From positions 14,373,916-14,437,915 of the forward strand of contig OY294045.1 of assembly GCA_958510825.1 (NCBI GenBank): DNA of 64,000 bases. The letters are read 5' to 3'. Source of the stretch: Brachypterus glaber. Lineage: Eukaryota; Arthropoda; Insecta; Coleoptera; Kateretidae. Below the pieces are notes generated by a model that was not told where the DNA came from, did no database searches, and saw only the letters and a program-made list of their open reading frames with translations. Shown in pieces: positions 1 to 9,522 of this stretch; positions within the stretch are counted from its first letter, which is position 1, and each line of letters begins with the position of its first letter. The position numbers and the translations under genes are program-made.

Positions 1-13
1 CTAGAATTAAACA

Positions 14-145
14 TGATAAAGGCATATCCAGAAGCATATCCAGAATCCGTGATTGGCTTACATGGCGGCACATCAAGCCAATCACGGCATCGCAATCTTA
101 TGTTTTATGTTCTTATGAAAGCTTCTGGCTATGCCTTTATCATGT
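14..145. mobile_element. Palindromic MITE, family A (core CCAATCACGGC), copy 1
   Basis: An inverted repeat whose ends read ATAAAGGCATATCC and GGCTATGCCTTTAT. The centre holds GTGATTGGCTT and AAGCCAATCACGGC around an ATGGCGGCACATC loop. The left arm is shortened compared with the copies at 5115-5255 and 35618-35766, so this is an internally deleted member. No coding capacity is visible. It is a MITE by structure; the superfamily is not determined. Confidence 0.75.
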
Positions 146-1035
146 GCGAAGAGTTTAAATAAAGAAAAAATGGCTATTTCAAATGTCATACTGAATAAGT
201 TTATTTACTGCATAATGTTTCACATATGTCATACTTAATAAGTTCTCTTACTGCATAGTGTTCCACACATGGCACACGCTGTTTTTTGCAAAAAATATAT
301 ATAAAAATTAAAGTTCGATTTTTTAAATTATTTTTCCCGATATAAGAATGTTAAAATGTATGCTCATGATTTTGTTCATTAAAAAAAAATCATGCGGGAA
401 GGAGATAACCTAATTAGAATTTTTAATCTTTAATTTAAATCTTTTAGAAGATATTAACTAAAATGTTTAACAACCTGCTGTAATTTCATAATGTGGGTTA
501 ACATTTTATTTTAAAACATAGTTCATATAAGATTATACATAAAATATTTATTTATAATAGTCAGGCACCCGACATTAGGTTTCGGGAGATTAAAAAAAAT
601 AATTCCCGTGAAATCCCGTTTCCGGGACTGCAAGCTTTACACTCAGAAAATGTTCTAGTAGTTTTAATACTAAATGTTATTTGAAAATACATATTTTTTA
701 TTTATATCGCCACATTTGGTATGTATTACTTTACTTGTGATATTAAATACTACAATGTAACTTTTATTGTATACAATATATTGTCATATTAACATAACAT
801 GCTGGCCTATTTCAAACCTCAAGCAAATTGTGTTTATTAATACTAGTACGAGTACTAGCATGTTGTAGTAAAAAATACTGTAACATTTGGTAAAAAATAT
901 CACAGTTATAGTAAGGTTTACTTTAAGTTGTGTTATTGATCTAGTTTAAAGTTTGTTACCGTTTTCAGTAAAATAACAATCAGTAAATAATAAAATACAT
1001 AAATTTGATTAGTAATAATACAGAGAATAGTATAT
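146..1035. other. AT-rich intergenic DNA, no gene seen
   Basis: Nothing coding is seen. At about 575-630 there is a short cluster of CCCG/CGGG words (TTCGGGAGATT, AATTCCCGTGAAATCCCG, TTCCGGGACTG), possibly the remnant of an old inverted-repeat element. The rest is low-complexity AT-rich sequence. Confidence 0.4.
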
Positions 1036-1158
1036 TAAAGTACTAGTTTCATAACATACGTTTTTAGCGCACGAGTACAAGTTTAGACAACGAGCCGCTT
1101 GCGGCGAGTTTTCTAAAGTACTAGTGCTCTAAAAACGTGTTATGAAACGAGTGCTTTA
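1036..1158. mobile_element. Small foldback element
   Basis: The arms GTTTCATAACATACGTTTTT (about 1047) and AAAAACGTGTTATGAAAC (about 1129) are inverted copies with a few mismatches. The outer ends TAAAGTACTAG and CGAGTGCTTTA continue the pairing. The GC-rich loop CGAGCCGCTTGCGGCGAG resembles the loops of the foldbacks at 4019-4167 and 30399-30476, which suggests a related family. Confidence 0.6.
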
Positions 1159-1681
1159 TACAACTTTTTCTATTTTGCTCTAAAATTTAAAAAACTTACA
1201 TTTAAATTGATGACTGATTTAGTGATTTTTTTTTGGGTTGGCATTACAGTTTACACTATATTTAAAATTCTAAGAACAAATGATATTTTGATATATTTTA
1301 TAGTCATCTCTTCTTTTTTCACTGCAATTAACCAGTCCACAATTTTAACACGGTAAAAAATAACCCAAACACAAAATTTTGTAAAAAATTAAACTTTAAA
1401 TCGACATTGACGTTTGCACGCAAAACGTCAAGAGATAGGCTTTTGTATGTTGCCAACCCAACAGAAAAAAAAAGTAGAGACCTCTTATGGGACTATAAGA
1501 ACACGCAAAATGCGTGTGATTATGAGCTTATAAGAGTCACAAAATAGAAAAAAGTAATAAAATAAGATACGATTATTTTCTCAGTGTAGTCCCCACTGTA
1601 AAGAGAATCCTCTGGAATTCGAAGACTTTTCACGGTTTGTTTAGATAGCTATAAGTAAATTAATTAAAACAATAATTTCTG
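1159..1681. other. Flank downstream of the minus-strand terminal exon; possible 3' UTR
   Basis: No coding potential is seen. The stretch next to 1681 would be the 3' UTR of the minus-strand exon at 1682-1908, but I could not place a convincing AATAAA on that strand. Short inverted words occur (TTTGGGTTGGCAT near 1230 and TGCCAACCCAACAG near 1449), and an imperfect hairpin around 1485-1535 contains ACACGCAAAATGCGTGTG. Confidence 0.35.
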
Positions 1682-1908
1682 TCATATCGAATGAGTCTTT
1701 GTCCTAAAATCATACTTGAAATCGTCTTCGATGTGTTCGGTAACCGGTTTGACATCGTCGTGCTTATAGTACCTATAATCTTCCACCATGGGCAGTGAAA
1801 CTGGCCCAAACAACTCGGCCAGTGGTACCGTATGCGCCCATGCACTGGCGGGAATGCGTTTTTTATCTTCATCTGTCTTCAGAATCGGCTTTAATTTACT
1901 ACCGTACA
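1682..1908 (-). CDS. Terminal coding exon of an unidentified gene
   Basis: Read on the minus strand, a long T tract runs into TTTGCAG at 1915-1909, a strong 3' splice site. From there one frame stays open for about 75 codons to a TGA at 1684-1682. The exon starts with two bases (TG) of a split codon, so the upstream intron is phase 1. The peptide begins YGSKLKPILKTDEDKKRIP and ends DDFKYDFRTKTHSI. It is charged and hydrophilic, with an acidic/aromatic stretch (PMVEDYRYYKHDD) and no obvious membrane segment or catalytic motif. Composition is richer in G and C than the flanks, as expected of a real exon. I do not recognise the family. The nearest other exon candidate on this strand is 9345-9434, which would imply an intron of about 7.4 kb filled with mobile elements. 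A pseudogene fragment is the alternative. Confidence 0.6.
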
Positions 1909-2077
1909 CTGCAAAAAAAAATAATTATAATAAATTTTACCATTCTAGGCAAAATAGGTGATTTTCATATAAATTATTGTAATATTACATAATAAAAATA
2001 TATTTTTACTAATGTTTTACGTTATCAATTATTTATATGTAGGTAAATACCATATAGGTTGCCAAACTTTGAATGTA

Positions 2078-2960
2078 ATTTTCTGGTTTGTAAAAAAAAA
2101 ACTCGGATTTTTTGGCAGGTTTTAATGCGTCACTTTATTATATGGCTAACGTTTCTCCCCTCTTTGGGGGCTTTATCAAAGCTGAAAGATAACAACTATT
2201 GTTAATAACAATAATAATGATAATATATAACAAAAATATTTTTTGCCTGTATTGAATCCCATTTTCAGGTAAAATATGTAAATTTTCTTACCTAAAAATT
2301 ATGTGAGCGTAGTTATATATATTATAAACTTGAACATTATGGAAAAGGAACCTTTTACAACATAAAAATAAATAAATATTACATTACAATATAAAAATTG
2401 GTTTTGACACCATGTCGAAAAATTTGTAGGTTAAAAGCGTCGTTCGCAGTAAAAAACATGTAACATTTTTGTGGGTCGAACCCAGCATTAGTCAATTCTC
2501 TGTGGTAACATCGGTCAAAAGGTACCGATGTTACCACAGAGAATTGACTAATGCTGGGTTCGACCCACAAAAATGTTACATGTTTTTTACTGCGAACGAC
2601 GCTTTTAACCTACAAATTTTTCGACATGGTGTCAAAACCAATTTTTATATTGTAATGTAATATTTATTTATTTTTATGTTGTAAAAGGTTCCTTTTCCAT
2701 AATGTTCAAGTTTATAATATATATAACTACGCTCACATAATTTTTAGGTAAGAAAATTTACATATTTTACCTGAAAATGGGATTCAATACAGGCAAAAAA
2801 TATTTTTGTTATATATTATCATTATTATTGTTATTAACAATAGTTGTTATCTTTCAGCTTTGATAAAGCCCCCAAAGAGGGGAGAAACGTTAGCCATATA
2901 ATAAAGTGACGCATTAAAACCTGCCAAAAAATCCGAGTTTTTTTTTACAAACCAGAAAAT
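2078..2960. mobile_element. Near-perfect 883-bp palindrome flanked by TA
   Basis: Arms of about 438 bp (2078-2515 and 2524-2960) read as exact reverse complements base for base. The only difference I found is one A/T in a homopolymer, and the loop is only 8 bp. Both ends read ATTTTCTGG/CCAGAAAAT and are bordered by TA, which fits a TA-targeting (Tc1/mariner-type) foldback. Two mirror-image frames of 63 codons are products of the symmetry, not genes. The perfection means recent origin or a sequencing/assembly foldback. Confidence 0.8.
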
Positions 2961-2962
2961 TA

Positions 2963-3736
2963 TTTATATGAATTTTGTATGTAAATTTACATATAGTACT
3001 GTAAACTTTTATAAAAATAAAAGTGAAAAAACTACCTAAAAATATATTCCTATACAACTTTATGAAAATGTACATATAAAACTGTAATATTAGTGTAATA
3101 GTGCACTTATGAATGTAAAATTACCTATTAACACATGGCGTCACGTTAAGTTCATTGAGGTACCTACCTCAATGGTTACGTTGCTATTTTATATTCAAAT
3201 TTTATTTTATTTTAATAGAAAATACATATAAAATACGTATTCTTAAAAAAATTACAGGTACATGTATTTTTACATTACTTTATCTACAATTTTACATATG
3301 AAACCCTAATAATATATTTATACACATAAAAAGTTTGCTTGAATTGAATCCTATTATGGTGATACCTATAAAGAAACCGGGTTAATGCGTCAAATTCACG
3401 TATTTTTTTGTCAGATTCTTATTAAAAAAAAGCAAATTTCAAATTTGACACACTAACCGGGTTTCTTTGTACAGGGTCACATATGCGCAAATAAGTTATT
3501 CTATTTTTAATATATGTATGCTTATGTTAGAATTCTTATTTTAAGATTAATATTTTTATTTTAAGCATACCGTTAATGAATATATAATATTACATGTTAA
3601 TAGATGGCGTCACGTTGCCAGTGATTTTATAGGTAAGTTTACATATTTTTTTTTAGTGTACGTACTTTTCACATATTTCAGTGGTTTTTTGTTTATCTTT
3701 AATAGGTCCGTATTAAATTTATTATCTATAACTGCT
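2963..3736. other. AT-rich intronic DNA with a small inverted repeat
   Basis: No exon is seen. Two similar words, ATGGCGTCACGTT, occur near 3135 and 3604. The hairpin CATTGAGGTACCTACCTCAATG region lies near 3155-3175. A 99-bp inverted-repeat element (3370-3468) is listed separately. Confidence 0.35.
3370..3468. mobile_element. 99-bp MITE-like inverted repeat
   Basis: The ends AAAGAAACCGGGTTA (3370-3384) and TAACCGGGTTTCTTT (3454-3468) are exact reverse complements. The inner words GTCAAATT and AATTTGAC continue the symmetry. No coding is seen and target duplications are not clear. Confidence 0.6.
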
Positions 3737-3842
3737 GGAGGTAGTATCTTGACCGAGTGGAGGGGAAGGCCCTTGGGGAGGATCAACCTATCATCATGAT
3801 CTAAGTGGATTCGTATCCGGTCAGGAGATGAAGCCGCTTTCC
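3737..3842. other. GC-rich island of unknown nature
   Basis: About 105 bp containing GACCGAGTGGAGGGGAAGGC and GGATTCGTATCCGGTCAGG stands out from AT-rich surroundings. All six frames close quickly; the best plus frame is about 20 codons. It has no clear splice sites and no tRNA boxes. It could be a fragment of a captured gene or a small RNA-derived repeat; I cannot assign it. Confidence 0.3.
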
Positions 3843-4018
3843 TTTACAACAAACATACTATTATTAATTTTTATATTGTTATTAAAGAGTTTTTGAATAA
3901 ATAACACTACACTCAAAAATTTGCCGACACCATTTTTGTTGATTCTAGACCTATTTGATGCGTTGTTTTCAGAATATTACTTCGTTTTTCTCGATCAGCC
4001 CGTTTTTTTTTATATAAA

Positions 4019-4167
4019 TATAGGATGCTTAAAGAAAAAATAGTGTTTCACTCAGAGGAAAATTACTTTTTTACTCGTCTGTAGTTTTCGGACTCCGCTT
4101 CGCGTCGTTTGGACTTTCGCTTCGCGTCCTCCGTAAATTCTACAGACTAGTAAAAACTTTTCCTCTT
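4019..4167. mobile_element. Foldback element, family B (AGAGGAAAA arms), copy 1
   Basis: The arm AGAGGAAAA...ACTCGTCTGTAG (about 4054-4083) pairs with CTACAGACTAGT...TTTTCCTCT (about 4140-4166). The loop holds two CTTCGCGTC words. The lead sequence ATAGGATGCTT and the arms are shared with 24753-24882, so this is a dispersed repeat. Confidence 0.7.
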
Positions 4168-4539
4168 ACCCAATGCGCTATATCTCAAGATTTTGCGCGT
4201 TAATAATTTTTTTCTTTGCCATATTCGTTTTCAGGGCCCAAAAATACTTAAAAAAATATAGTCTGGTTTATAAAAAAACTAAATTAATTTTTTTTTGTGG
4301 TCCTGTGTAATCGACTAGTAGTAGAAAAAGTTATTTTTTATCCTTTGGAACATGCACTTTTCAATTAATGAATATGTAGATGAAACCATATGTATAGGTA
4401 CCCAAATGAAATGGAAATTATTTATTGCCTTTCTTTATTTTTATTGTATATATTACTTATGAAAAATATTAAAATAACATGTTTTTTTACACAACTTCCT
4501 GATTACTCAAGTGATTGGAAATTGGCTGATATGATAACT
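4168..4539. other. AT-rich intronic DNA, nothing seen
   Basis: Homopolymer-rich sequence without an open frame of note, inverted repeat or splice-site pair that I could defend. Confidence 0.3.
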
Positions 4540-4863
4540 GAGGGGCATTCACGCAAAACTTAACAAGTCCACATACGTCCTATTTTAAACTAATGCGTGG
4601 TTAGTACACCTTCTGTTGATTTTTGCATTTATTTTTTATCAAAAGTTAATGAGTCCTACAGAAAAACATGACAAAAGTCCAAAAATGACAATTGAAAAGT
4701 TTCTGAACAAAACTAAACAAGTCCTAAATTATATACGGATTTTTATGTATAGACCAGCGCGCTCTTAACTTAACGATTAAAGCGTCATAAGGTAGGATGC
4801 GTGCAAGTGAGAGGCACAATAGTCCATTGTAATTAATCTACGTATACCATTAAAATCAATGTT

Positions 4864-4944
4864 AAGGCCTATCCAGAAGCTTGCATAAGAACATAAAACA
4901 TAACAATGCGATGCCGTGATTGGCTTAAAAGATACATGGCGGCA
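4864..4944. mobile_element. Family A MITE, half copy
   Basis: Contains AAGGCCTATCCAGAAGC, GATGCCGTGATTGGCTT and ACATGGCGGCA, then stops where the second arm should begin. It is nested in the 4540-5357 element and is a truncated relative of 5115-5255. Confidence 0.65.
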
Positions 4945-5114
4945 AAACTTATCAGGTCCAATGTAGATTATAATTATCAACAAAACCGCGTCACTTGGTC
5001 AACAGTTAACAAGTCCAATTTTAACCAAACCGCAATTTTTTGCCTAAACTAATAAAATTAAAAGTAATGTTTTTGCCAATAATTTTAGTTTACAAAGTTC
5101 ATATACCACATGTT

Positions 5115-5255
5115 AAGTCCTATCCAGAAGCTTGCATAAGAATATAAAACCTACGATGCCGTGATTGGCTTACAAGATACATGGCGGCAATCAAGCCAAT
5201 CACGGCATCGCATTGTTATGTATTACGTTCTTATGAGTCTGTGGATATGCCCTTA
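5115..5255. mobile_element. Family A MITE, full copy nested in another element
   Basis: The ends AAGTCCTATCCAGAAG and CTGTGGATATGCCCTT pair, with core arms GCCGTGATTGGCTT and AAGCCAATCACGGC. The position inside 4540-5357 dates this insertion as younger than its host. Confidence 0.75.
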
Positions 5256-5549
5256 AAAATTTCTTATTTTATATTAAGGAAAACAAAGAAAACTAAAAAA
5301 TCGCTTTTTTATGAAACATAAGGTAGTGGACTTGTTAAGTTTGCGTGAATGCTCCTCAACTAGATAGAATATAGAATATTTAAAAAACAAGAATTTTTGA
5401 AAACAAAAATAAGTAACCACTCGTGTACTAAAAAATAAATTTTTGCCTTAAAAAAAAAACAAATTCGGCATCCACTTTATTTAAACATTTACAAAATTAA
5501 TACTTTTTTCCGGTTTTTAAATCTTGTTCTTGTATTTTGTATACCCTTA

Positions 5550-6441
5550 GAGGAAATGCGCCTAATTTCGGATGGTTTCCAAATTTCGGATAGTAGTGTA
5601 TTTAAGATACTGTCTGCAAAGGTAAACAGAAACCTACTGTTATGTGAAGCCAAAAGTCAAACTAAATCCGTCCTGTAATATGATAACGGTAGAGCTTCTC
5701 CCCTTTAAATGGCAGCACAAATCGTTTATATTGCAAATGGCAGTTTTGTGCTCAGTTGCATTATTATGCTTGTTTATTTTATAAATAATCGTTATAAAAG
5801 TTCGTAATTCTGTCTTGGGTAAGTTATGATGTTAGTTAAGTTGATCCACTATTCATAATTAAGCAATTTGAAAACGTAAACATTCTACAAATTTCTAATC
5901 TAAAAAGCAGAAAGTTGCCTAATTTCGGATAGACCATTTTTGAGCATTTGATTCCCAATTTCGGATATCCGCAAGGTAATTATTATTCAGGATAACCAAC
6001 CATTAATTATTTTTTTTATAATGATACAACAAACTAAGATAAACAATTTTGAAAAAACGAAAATTACCTAAATTCGAAATTGGGAATCTAAAATTATAGT
6101 TCCTATAGTATTTCGTAGAAAATCGCTTAATGATTAAATTACGTCTTAAATGTGAAGGAATAACAAGAAACATAAGCAATGGGATCCAGATCTACTCTTG
6201 AAAAAAAATTTTCGGATATGTCCGAAATTAGGAGCCCTTTTTCAAATGCACAAAAATGCGCTGATTTTTTTTAACCGTGTTTTTTGGAAAAAATAAACTG
6301 TAATAAAATTGCTTTTATAATAAATCATGGTTCGCTATAATAAGTTGTATCTGGTTATATAAAAAAAATATCAAAAAGTAATACCGAGTATTAAATATTG
6401 AATACATTGTAAATGGTATCCGAAATTAGGCGACTTTCCTC
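5550..6441. mobile_element. TA-flanked element with repeated AATTTCGGAT motifs
   Basis: The left end GAGGAAATGCGCCTAATTTC and right end GAAATTAGGCGACTTTCCTC form TIRs, and TA borders both sides (5548-5549, 6442-6443). The word AATTTCGGAT or its complement recurs inside at both ends (for example near 5591, 5926, 5949, 6215-6229), a pattern typical of subterminal binding repeats. No open frame of significance exists. A Tc1/mariner-type target is inferred from TA only. Confidence 0.75.
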
Positions 6442-6513
6442 TATTAAGCTAAATATTTATACAACATGTGTCATATGTTTTTTCTGCTAACTTCTAATTA
6501 CTTAAGTGATTAG

Positions 6514-7248
6514 CACGGGTCGGATCGAAGTAGCCATTACCGGGGGCATGCAAAAATTAGAATTTTAAAAAACCCTTTTTTCAAGTAAATAGACACTTTA
6601 AACTATTGTTCACCAAGCGGAATGTCATGTAGACGCTGTTAACACTCAGTGAGTCACTTGGTCATGGTTCATGACTCATAGAAAAAGACTTTTTTTTTGA
6701 AAATTGTTTCCCTTTTCAAAACACGAATAATAAAAAAAGCAAACAATATTTTGGTATTAACTATTCGTTTTTTTGAAAAGAGAAACAATTTTCAAAAAAA
6801 AAGTCCTGCTCCATGAGTCATGGACTATCACACTGAGTATTAACAGCGTCGACATGACATTCCGTTTGGTGAACAATAGTTGTCTAGTGTCTATTTACAG
6901 TGGTACCACGTATAGCGGACACTACACCGCCTATTGTAAACATCCCTATAATCATACGTGGCACGAATACAACGACTCTAGGATATCTTCAATTTCACCA
7001 ACATCCATCGTATCAGGGAATGCTTACATATTATTGTACGAACAAGAAAGTCAAAAATCATATACTTGAATAGTTTATTTCTTTTTTTTTTTTACTTATT
7101 TGTTACTATTATTTAACTTGATTGTTAATTATTTTTTTTTAATTAATATAAATATCAAAAAAAAAAAAAAAAAAAACTTAAAAAAAAAGTTTTTTAAAAT
7201 TCTAATTTTTGCATGCCCCCGGTAATGGCTACTTCGATCCGACCCGTG
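6514..7248. mobile_element. Foldback element with CACGGGTCGG termini carrying a protease retrocopy
   Basis: The termini CACGGGTCGGATCGAAGTAG and CTACTTCGATCCGACCCGTG are perfect inverted repeats that continue to AAAATTAGAATTTTAAAA. TGATTAG (7 bp, or GTGATTAG, 8 bp) flanks both sides at 6506-6513 and 7248-7255. Inside, 6590-6730 pairs with 6755-6898. The right arm is interrupted at 6899-7178 by a ubiquitin-specific protease fragment with a poly(A) tract; the left arm lacks it. The superfamily is unresolved; hAT-like or P-like are possible from the TSD length. Confidence 0.8.
6899..7176 (+). pseudogene. 5'-truncated retrocopy of a ubiquitin-specific protease (USP2-like) C-terminus
   Basis: The frame beginning at 6899 reads SGTTYSGHYTAYCKHPY, then WHEYNDSRISSI, then SGNAYILLYEQE, and stops with TGA at 7067. 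This is the conserved end of the USP cysteine-protease fold: the GHYTAY box carries the catalytic His, WHEYND supplies the Asn/Asp position, and AYILLYEQ is the final strand. Only about 56 of some 350 catalytic-domain residues remain; the Cys box is absent, so it cannot be an active enzyme. After the stop come about 87 bp, an AATATA word at 7145 and 20 A's (7157-7176), resembling a 3' UTR with poly(A) tail. The upstream 42 codons (6773-6898) belong to the foldback arm, because the opposite arm has the same sequence without the insert. The fragment is intact, suggesting recent insertion. TATTTACAG just before it could mimic a 3' splice site. The family call is secure; the retrocopy origin is inference. 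Confidence 0.8.
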
Positions 7249-7372
7249 TGATTAGAAATTAGCAGTACCTATATTTACACATAAACGAATGGTAATTCTC
7301 GTAAAAATAGAAGTAAAGAAAAGCAGGAAACGATTTAAATGTTTTTAATGAAGTAATTTCATTATAAACAGG

Positions 7373-8610
7373 TAGTGTTGCCGCCTAAAGCGATAGTTAT
7401 CGCCAATAAATACCTCTCGTATCGCAACTACGATGCGATAGTTCAAAAATTATCGTCTGGCACAAACGATAACGAGAGGCCTCTCGTTATCGCCTACCTC
7501 TCGCCTACCTCTCGATACTTATCGTTCCAGCGTAAAAGTTGAATATTTCAGCCATCTAATATTAGTTAAAGGAATCTGACACAAACGTCATTATTTAATT
7601 TTTGAATTTAATAATGTTAATATATTCTTTAATAGGCATTATGTATCATACATTAGCACATAATAAAAGGCTTTTCTTTTAAAATCGTATCCAAGGCAGG
7701 AACCTCTTCAACATTGTCCTATTTTTATAGCAGATACAAAAATATGAACTCCTCGCGGATGCACTAAGTACCTAACTAGGACTTTTAAAAATAAGTAACC
7801 ACTCGTGTGATCTGGTGTTTGTAGGATTTGAGTGCTAAACATCAATTTTAACAATGTTTATATATTTTTCTTTCACATGTTTACTTTCTCATAAAGAAAG
7901 TATTGTCATAGAAAACAAATTAAACATTTTTTTTGCCTAAATCATCTTATGTTTTCCTGAAAGGTCGAGAAAATCTAAATAACCAAAAAAAAAATATGTT
8001 TGTCGGTATGTCTTAGGACTTAAGAAAGCTTTGAGCTAGAGATTTAAAATTTGGGATGCAGATGTAATTTTATATTATTTTTTTCTTTTTTTATGAGAAA
8101 GTAAACATGGGAAAGCAAAATATATAAACACTGTTAAAATTGATGTTTAGCACTCAAATCCTACAAACACCAGATCTGAAAATTGTGCCTTCTTTTAAAT
8201 TACCCCTCGTATTAGTCAAATACTACCGTACTTACTATAGTCCTAGTTAGGTACTTTTTATCTGTATAAAAATAGGACAATGTTAAAGCGTTTCCTGCCT
8301 GCGATATGATTTTAAAAAGCCTTGTATAATCTGTTAATTATGCATAATGCCTATTAAAGAATATATTTTCATTTTAAAAATCATTAAATTCAAAAATTAA
8401 ATAATGACGTTTGTGTCAAATATTTTTATCTGATTTTAGGTGGCTTCAACATTCGACTGTCTCTGAATGTACGATAGTTATCGCTCTCGCTTCGGTCTCG
8501 TTACGGGCGAGAGGCCTCTCGTTATCGTTACAACGATACGATATTTTTTCACCTCTCGCTATCGTTCTGGCCAACGATAACGAGACGATAGGCCTTAGGC
8601 GGCAACACTA
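7373..8610. mobile_element. hAT-like non-autonomous element, 8-bp TSD TAAACAGG
   Basis: The termini TAGTGTTGCCGCCTAA and TTAGGCGGCAACACTA match the hAT TIR pattern (TAGNG). Perfect direct 8-bp copies TAAACAGG lie at 7365-7372 and 8611-8618. The subterminal regions are crowded with CTCTCGTTATCG and CGATAACGAGAGG words in both orientations. A second inner inverted pair surrounds TTGAGTGCTAAACATC (about 7828) and GATGTTTAGCACTCAA (about 8140). No transposase is present; a 72-codon frame at 8411-8629 is a by-product of the right end. Confidence 0.9.
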
Positions 8611-8943
8611 TAAACAGGAGCGCCTCTAGGCTTTTGTCGGCTCAGGGCAACCTTAAAAACGGACACCCCTTATAGTAAAACAAATAAAAAATATGCCTCC
8701 CCTAGCTAATATATTTTTGCTTGAATATTTCTAAAATTAGCTGCCCGGGCATGCAACTATAATAAAATTTTATAGATTTCACCATTTGGCCGCCCTTGAA
8801 AAACGTTCGCTCCAGGCAGGTGCAGGACATGAGCGTGCTGTTAAGACGCTCCTAATCATGAATTAAAAAATTAATTTTTGTTGATACCAAAAACAGAAAT
8901 TTATAATCTTAAATTTTCATTATTTAAATCTGAATTTCGGTAC
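8611..8943. other. Probable remnant of another inverted-repeat element
   Basis: AGGAGCGCCTCTAGGC at 8617 and GACGCTCCT at 8844-8852 may be the ends of a short element next to the hAT insertion. GC-richer words (CTGCCCGGGCATGC, CGTTCGCTCCAGGCAGG) lie between. There is no gene-like frame and target duplications are unclear. Confidence 0.35.
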
Positions 8944-9182
8944 CAGAGCCGTAGCCATGGGGGGAAATTCTAAAATGTTGCTGGATTAAAAGAACATTTG
9001 AATAGTTGGTAATCAATCAAAATTTTAGTTGATGAGCTTTTTTTGGTCATTACTTCGTTTTTCTGGGAAAAAAGTTGGTTTTTCCTTGGTTGAAAGTTTT
9101 TAATTCTTTAGTTAAAATTTTGGCCAAATTAAGCTTTATCCCCCCATATAAGTGGCCTTCCTTATGGATAGCCGCGGCTCTG
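8944..9182. mobile_element. MITE with CAGAGCCG termini
   Basis: CAGAGCCGTAGCCATGG at the left pairs with GATAGCCGCGGCTCTG at the right. The interior is AT-rich and non-coding. A CAGAG start suggests hAT-like ends, but I do not see a clean 8-bp duplication. Confidence 0.55.
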
Positions 9183-9344
9183 TTCATTAAGAGGGGTCAT
9201 TAGTAATGACGCATTACTATCGAACATTTTTACTTAAAGATTTGATATTTGGTAAATTTCTGCTATTGATAATAATGGATCTGGTGAAGTATAATAAAAA
9301 TATATGAAGATGATAAACACTAATCAAAAATAATTTGACTATAC

Positions 9345-9434
9345 CGATTTTTAGTAATTTTAATGGCATTTGATTCTACAACTATTTCCATTCCATCATA
9401 AACCATTCCTCTTATTCTATTGTTTACATCTTGC
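9345..9434 (-). CDS. Probable internal coding exon, unidentified gene
   Basis: On the minus strand TTTATTTTTTTCTTAG (ending 9435) is a strong splice acceptor. The following sequence is open in one frame only, reading QDVNNRIRGMVYDGMEIVV then ESNAIKITKN. A donor-like G|GTATAG lies at 9344, giving a 90-nt exon starting with one base of a split codon and ending with two. That end phase does not match the phase-1 start of the terminal exon at 1908, so either another exon lies between them or a weaker A|GTCAAA donor five bases further on is used, which would restore the frame. The other two forward frames of the exon hit stops within six codons. I do not recognise the domain. Exon status is inferred from splice signals and reading frame; linkage to 1682-1908 is inferred from strand and proximity. 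Confidence 0.45.
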
Positions 9435-9522
9435 CTAAGAAAAAAATAAATATAATTATAATAAATAACCTAACTATACTTTAATAGTACCAATAATACA
9501 AATTATAATACCAATAAGACAT

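Larger units (their letters stand above)
4540..5357. mobile_element. Non-autonomous element, GAGGGG termini, 4-bp TSD AACT
   Basis: The left end GAGGGGCATTCACGCAAAAC and right end GTTTGCGTGAATGCTCCTC form roughly 32-bp TIRs ending in AACAAGTCCAC/GTGGACTTGTT. Direct AACT copies flank the element at 4536-4539 and 5358-5361. The word (A)AAGTCC recurs inside, as expected of subterminal transposase-binding repeats. Two family A MITE copies are nested in it. No transposase is encoded. Four-bp TSDs with a GAG start recall Sola- or Chapaev-type elements; that is inference from memory of those groups. Confidence 0.75.

Noticed and set aside
2379..2660. Two identical 63-codon frames on opposite strands
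   Set aside because: They follow from the perfect palindrome 2078-2960 and have no independent support.
6773..6898. Extending the USP coding region to the ATG at 6773
   Set aside because: This part is also present in the opposite arm of the foldback without the USP sequence, so it is transposon, not protease.
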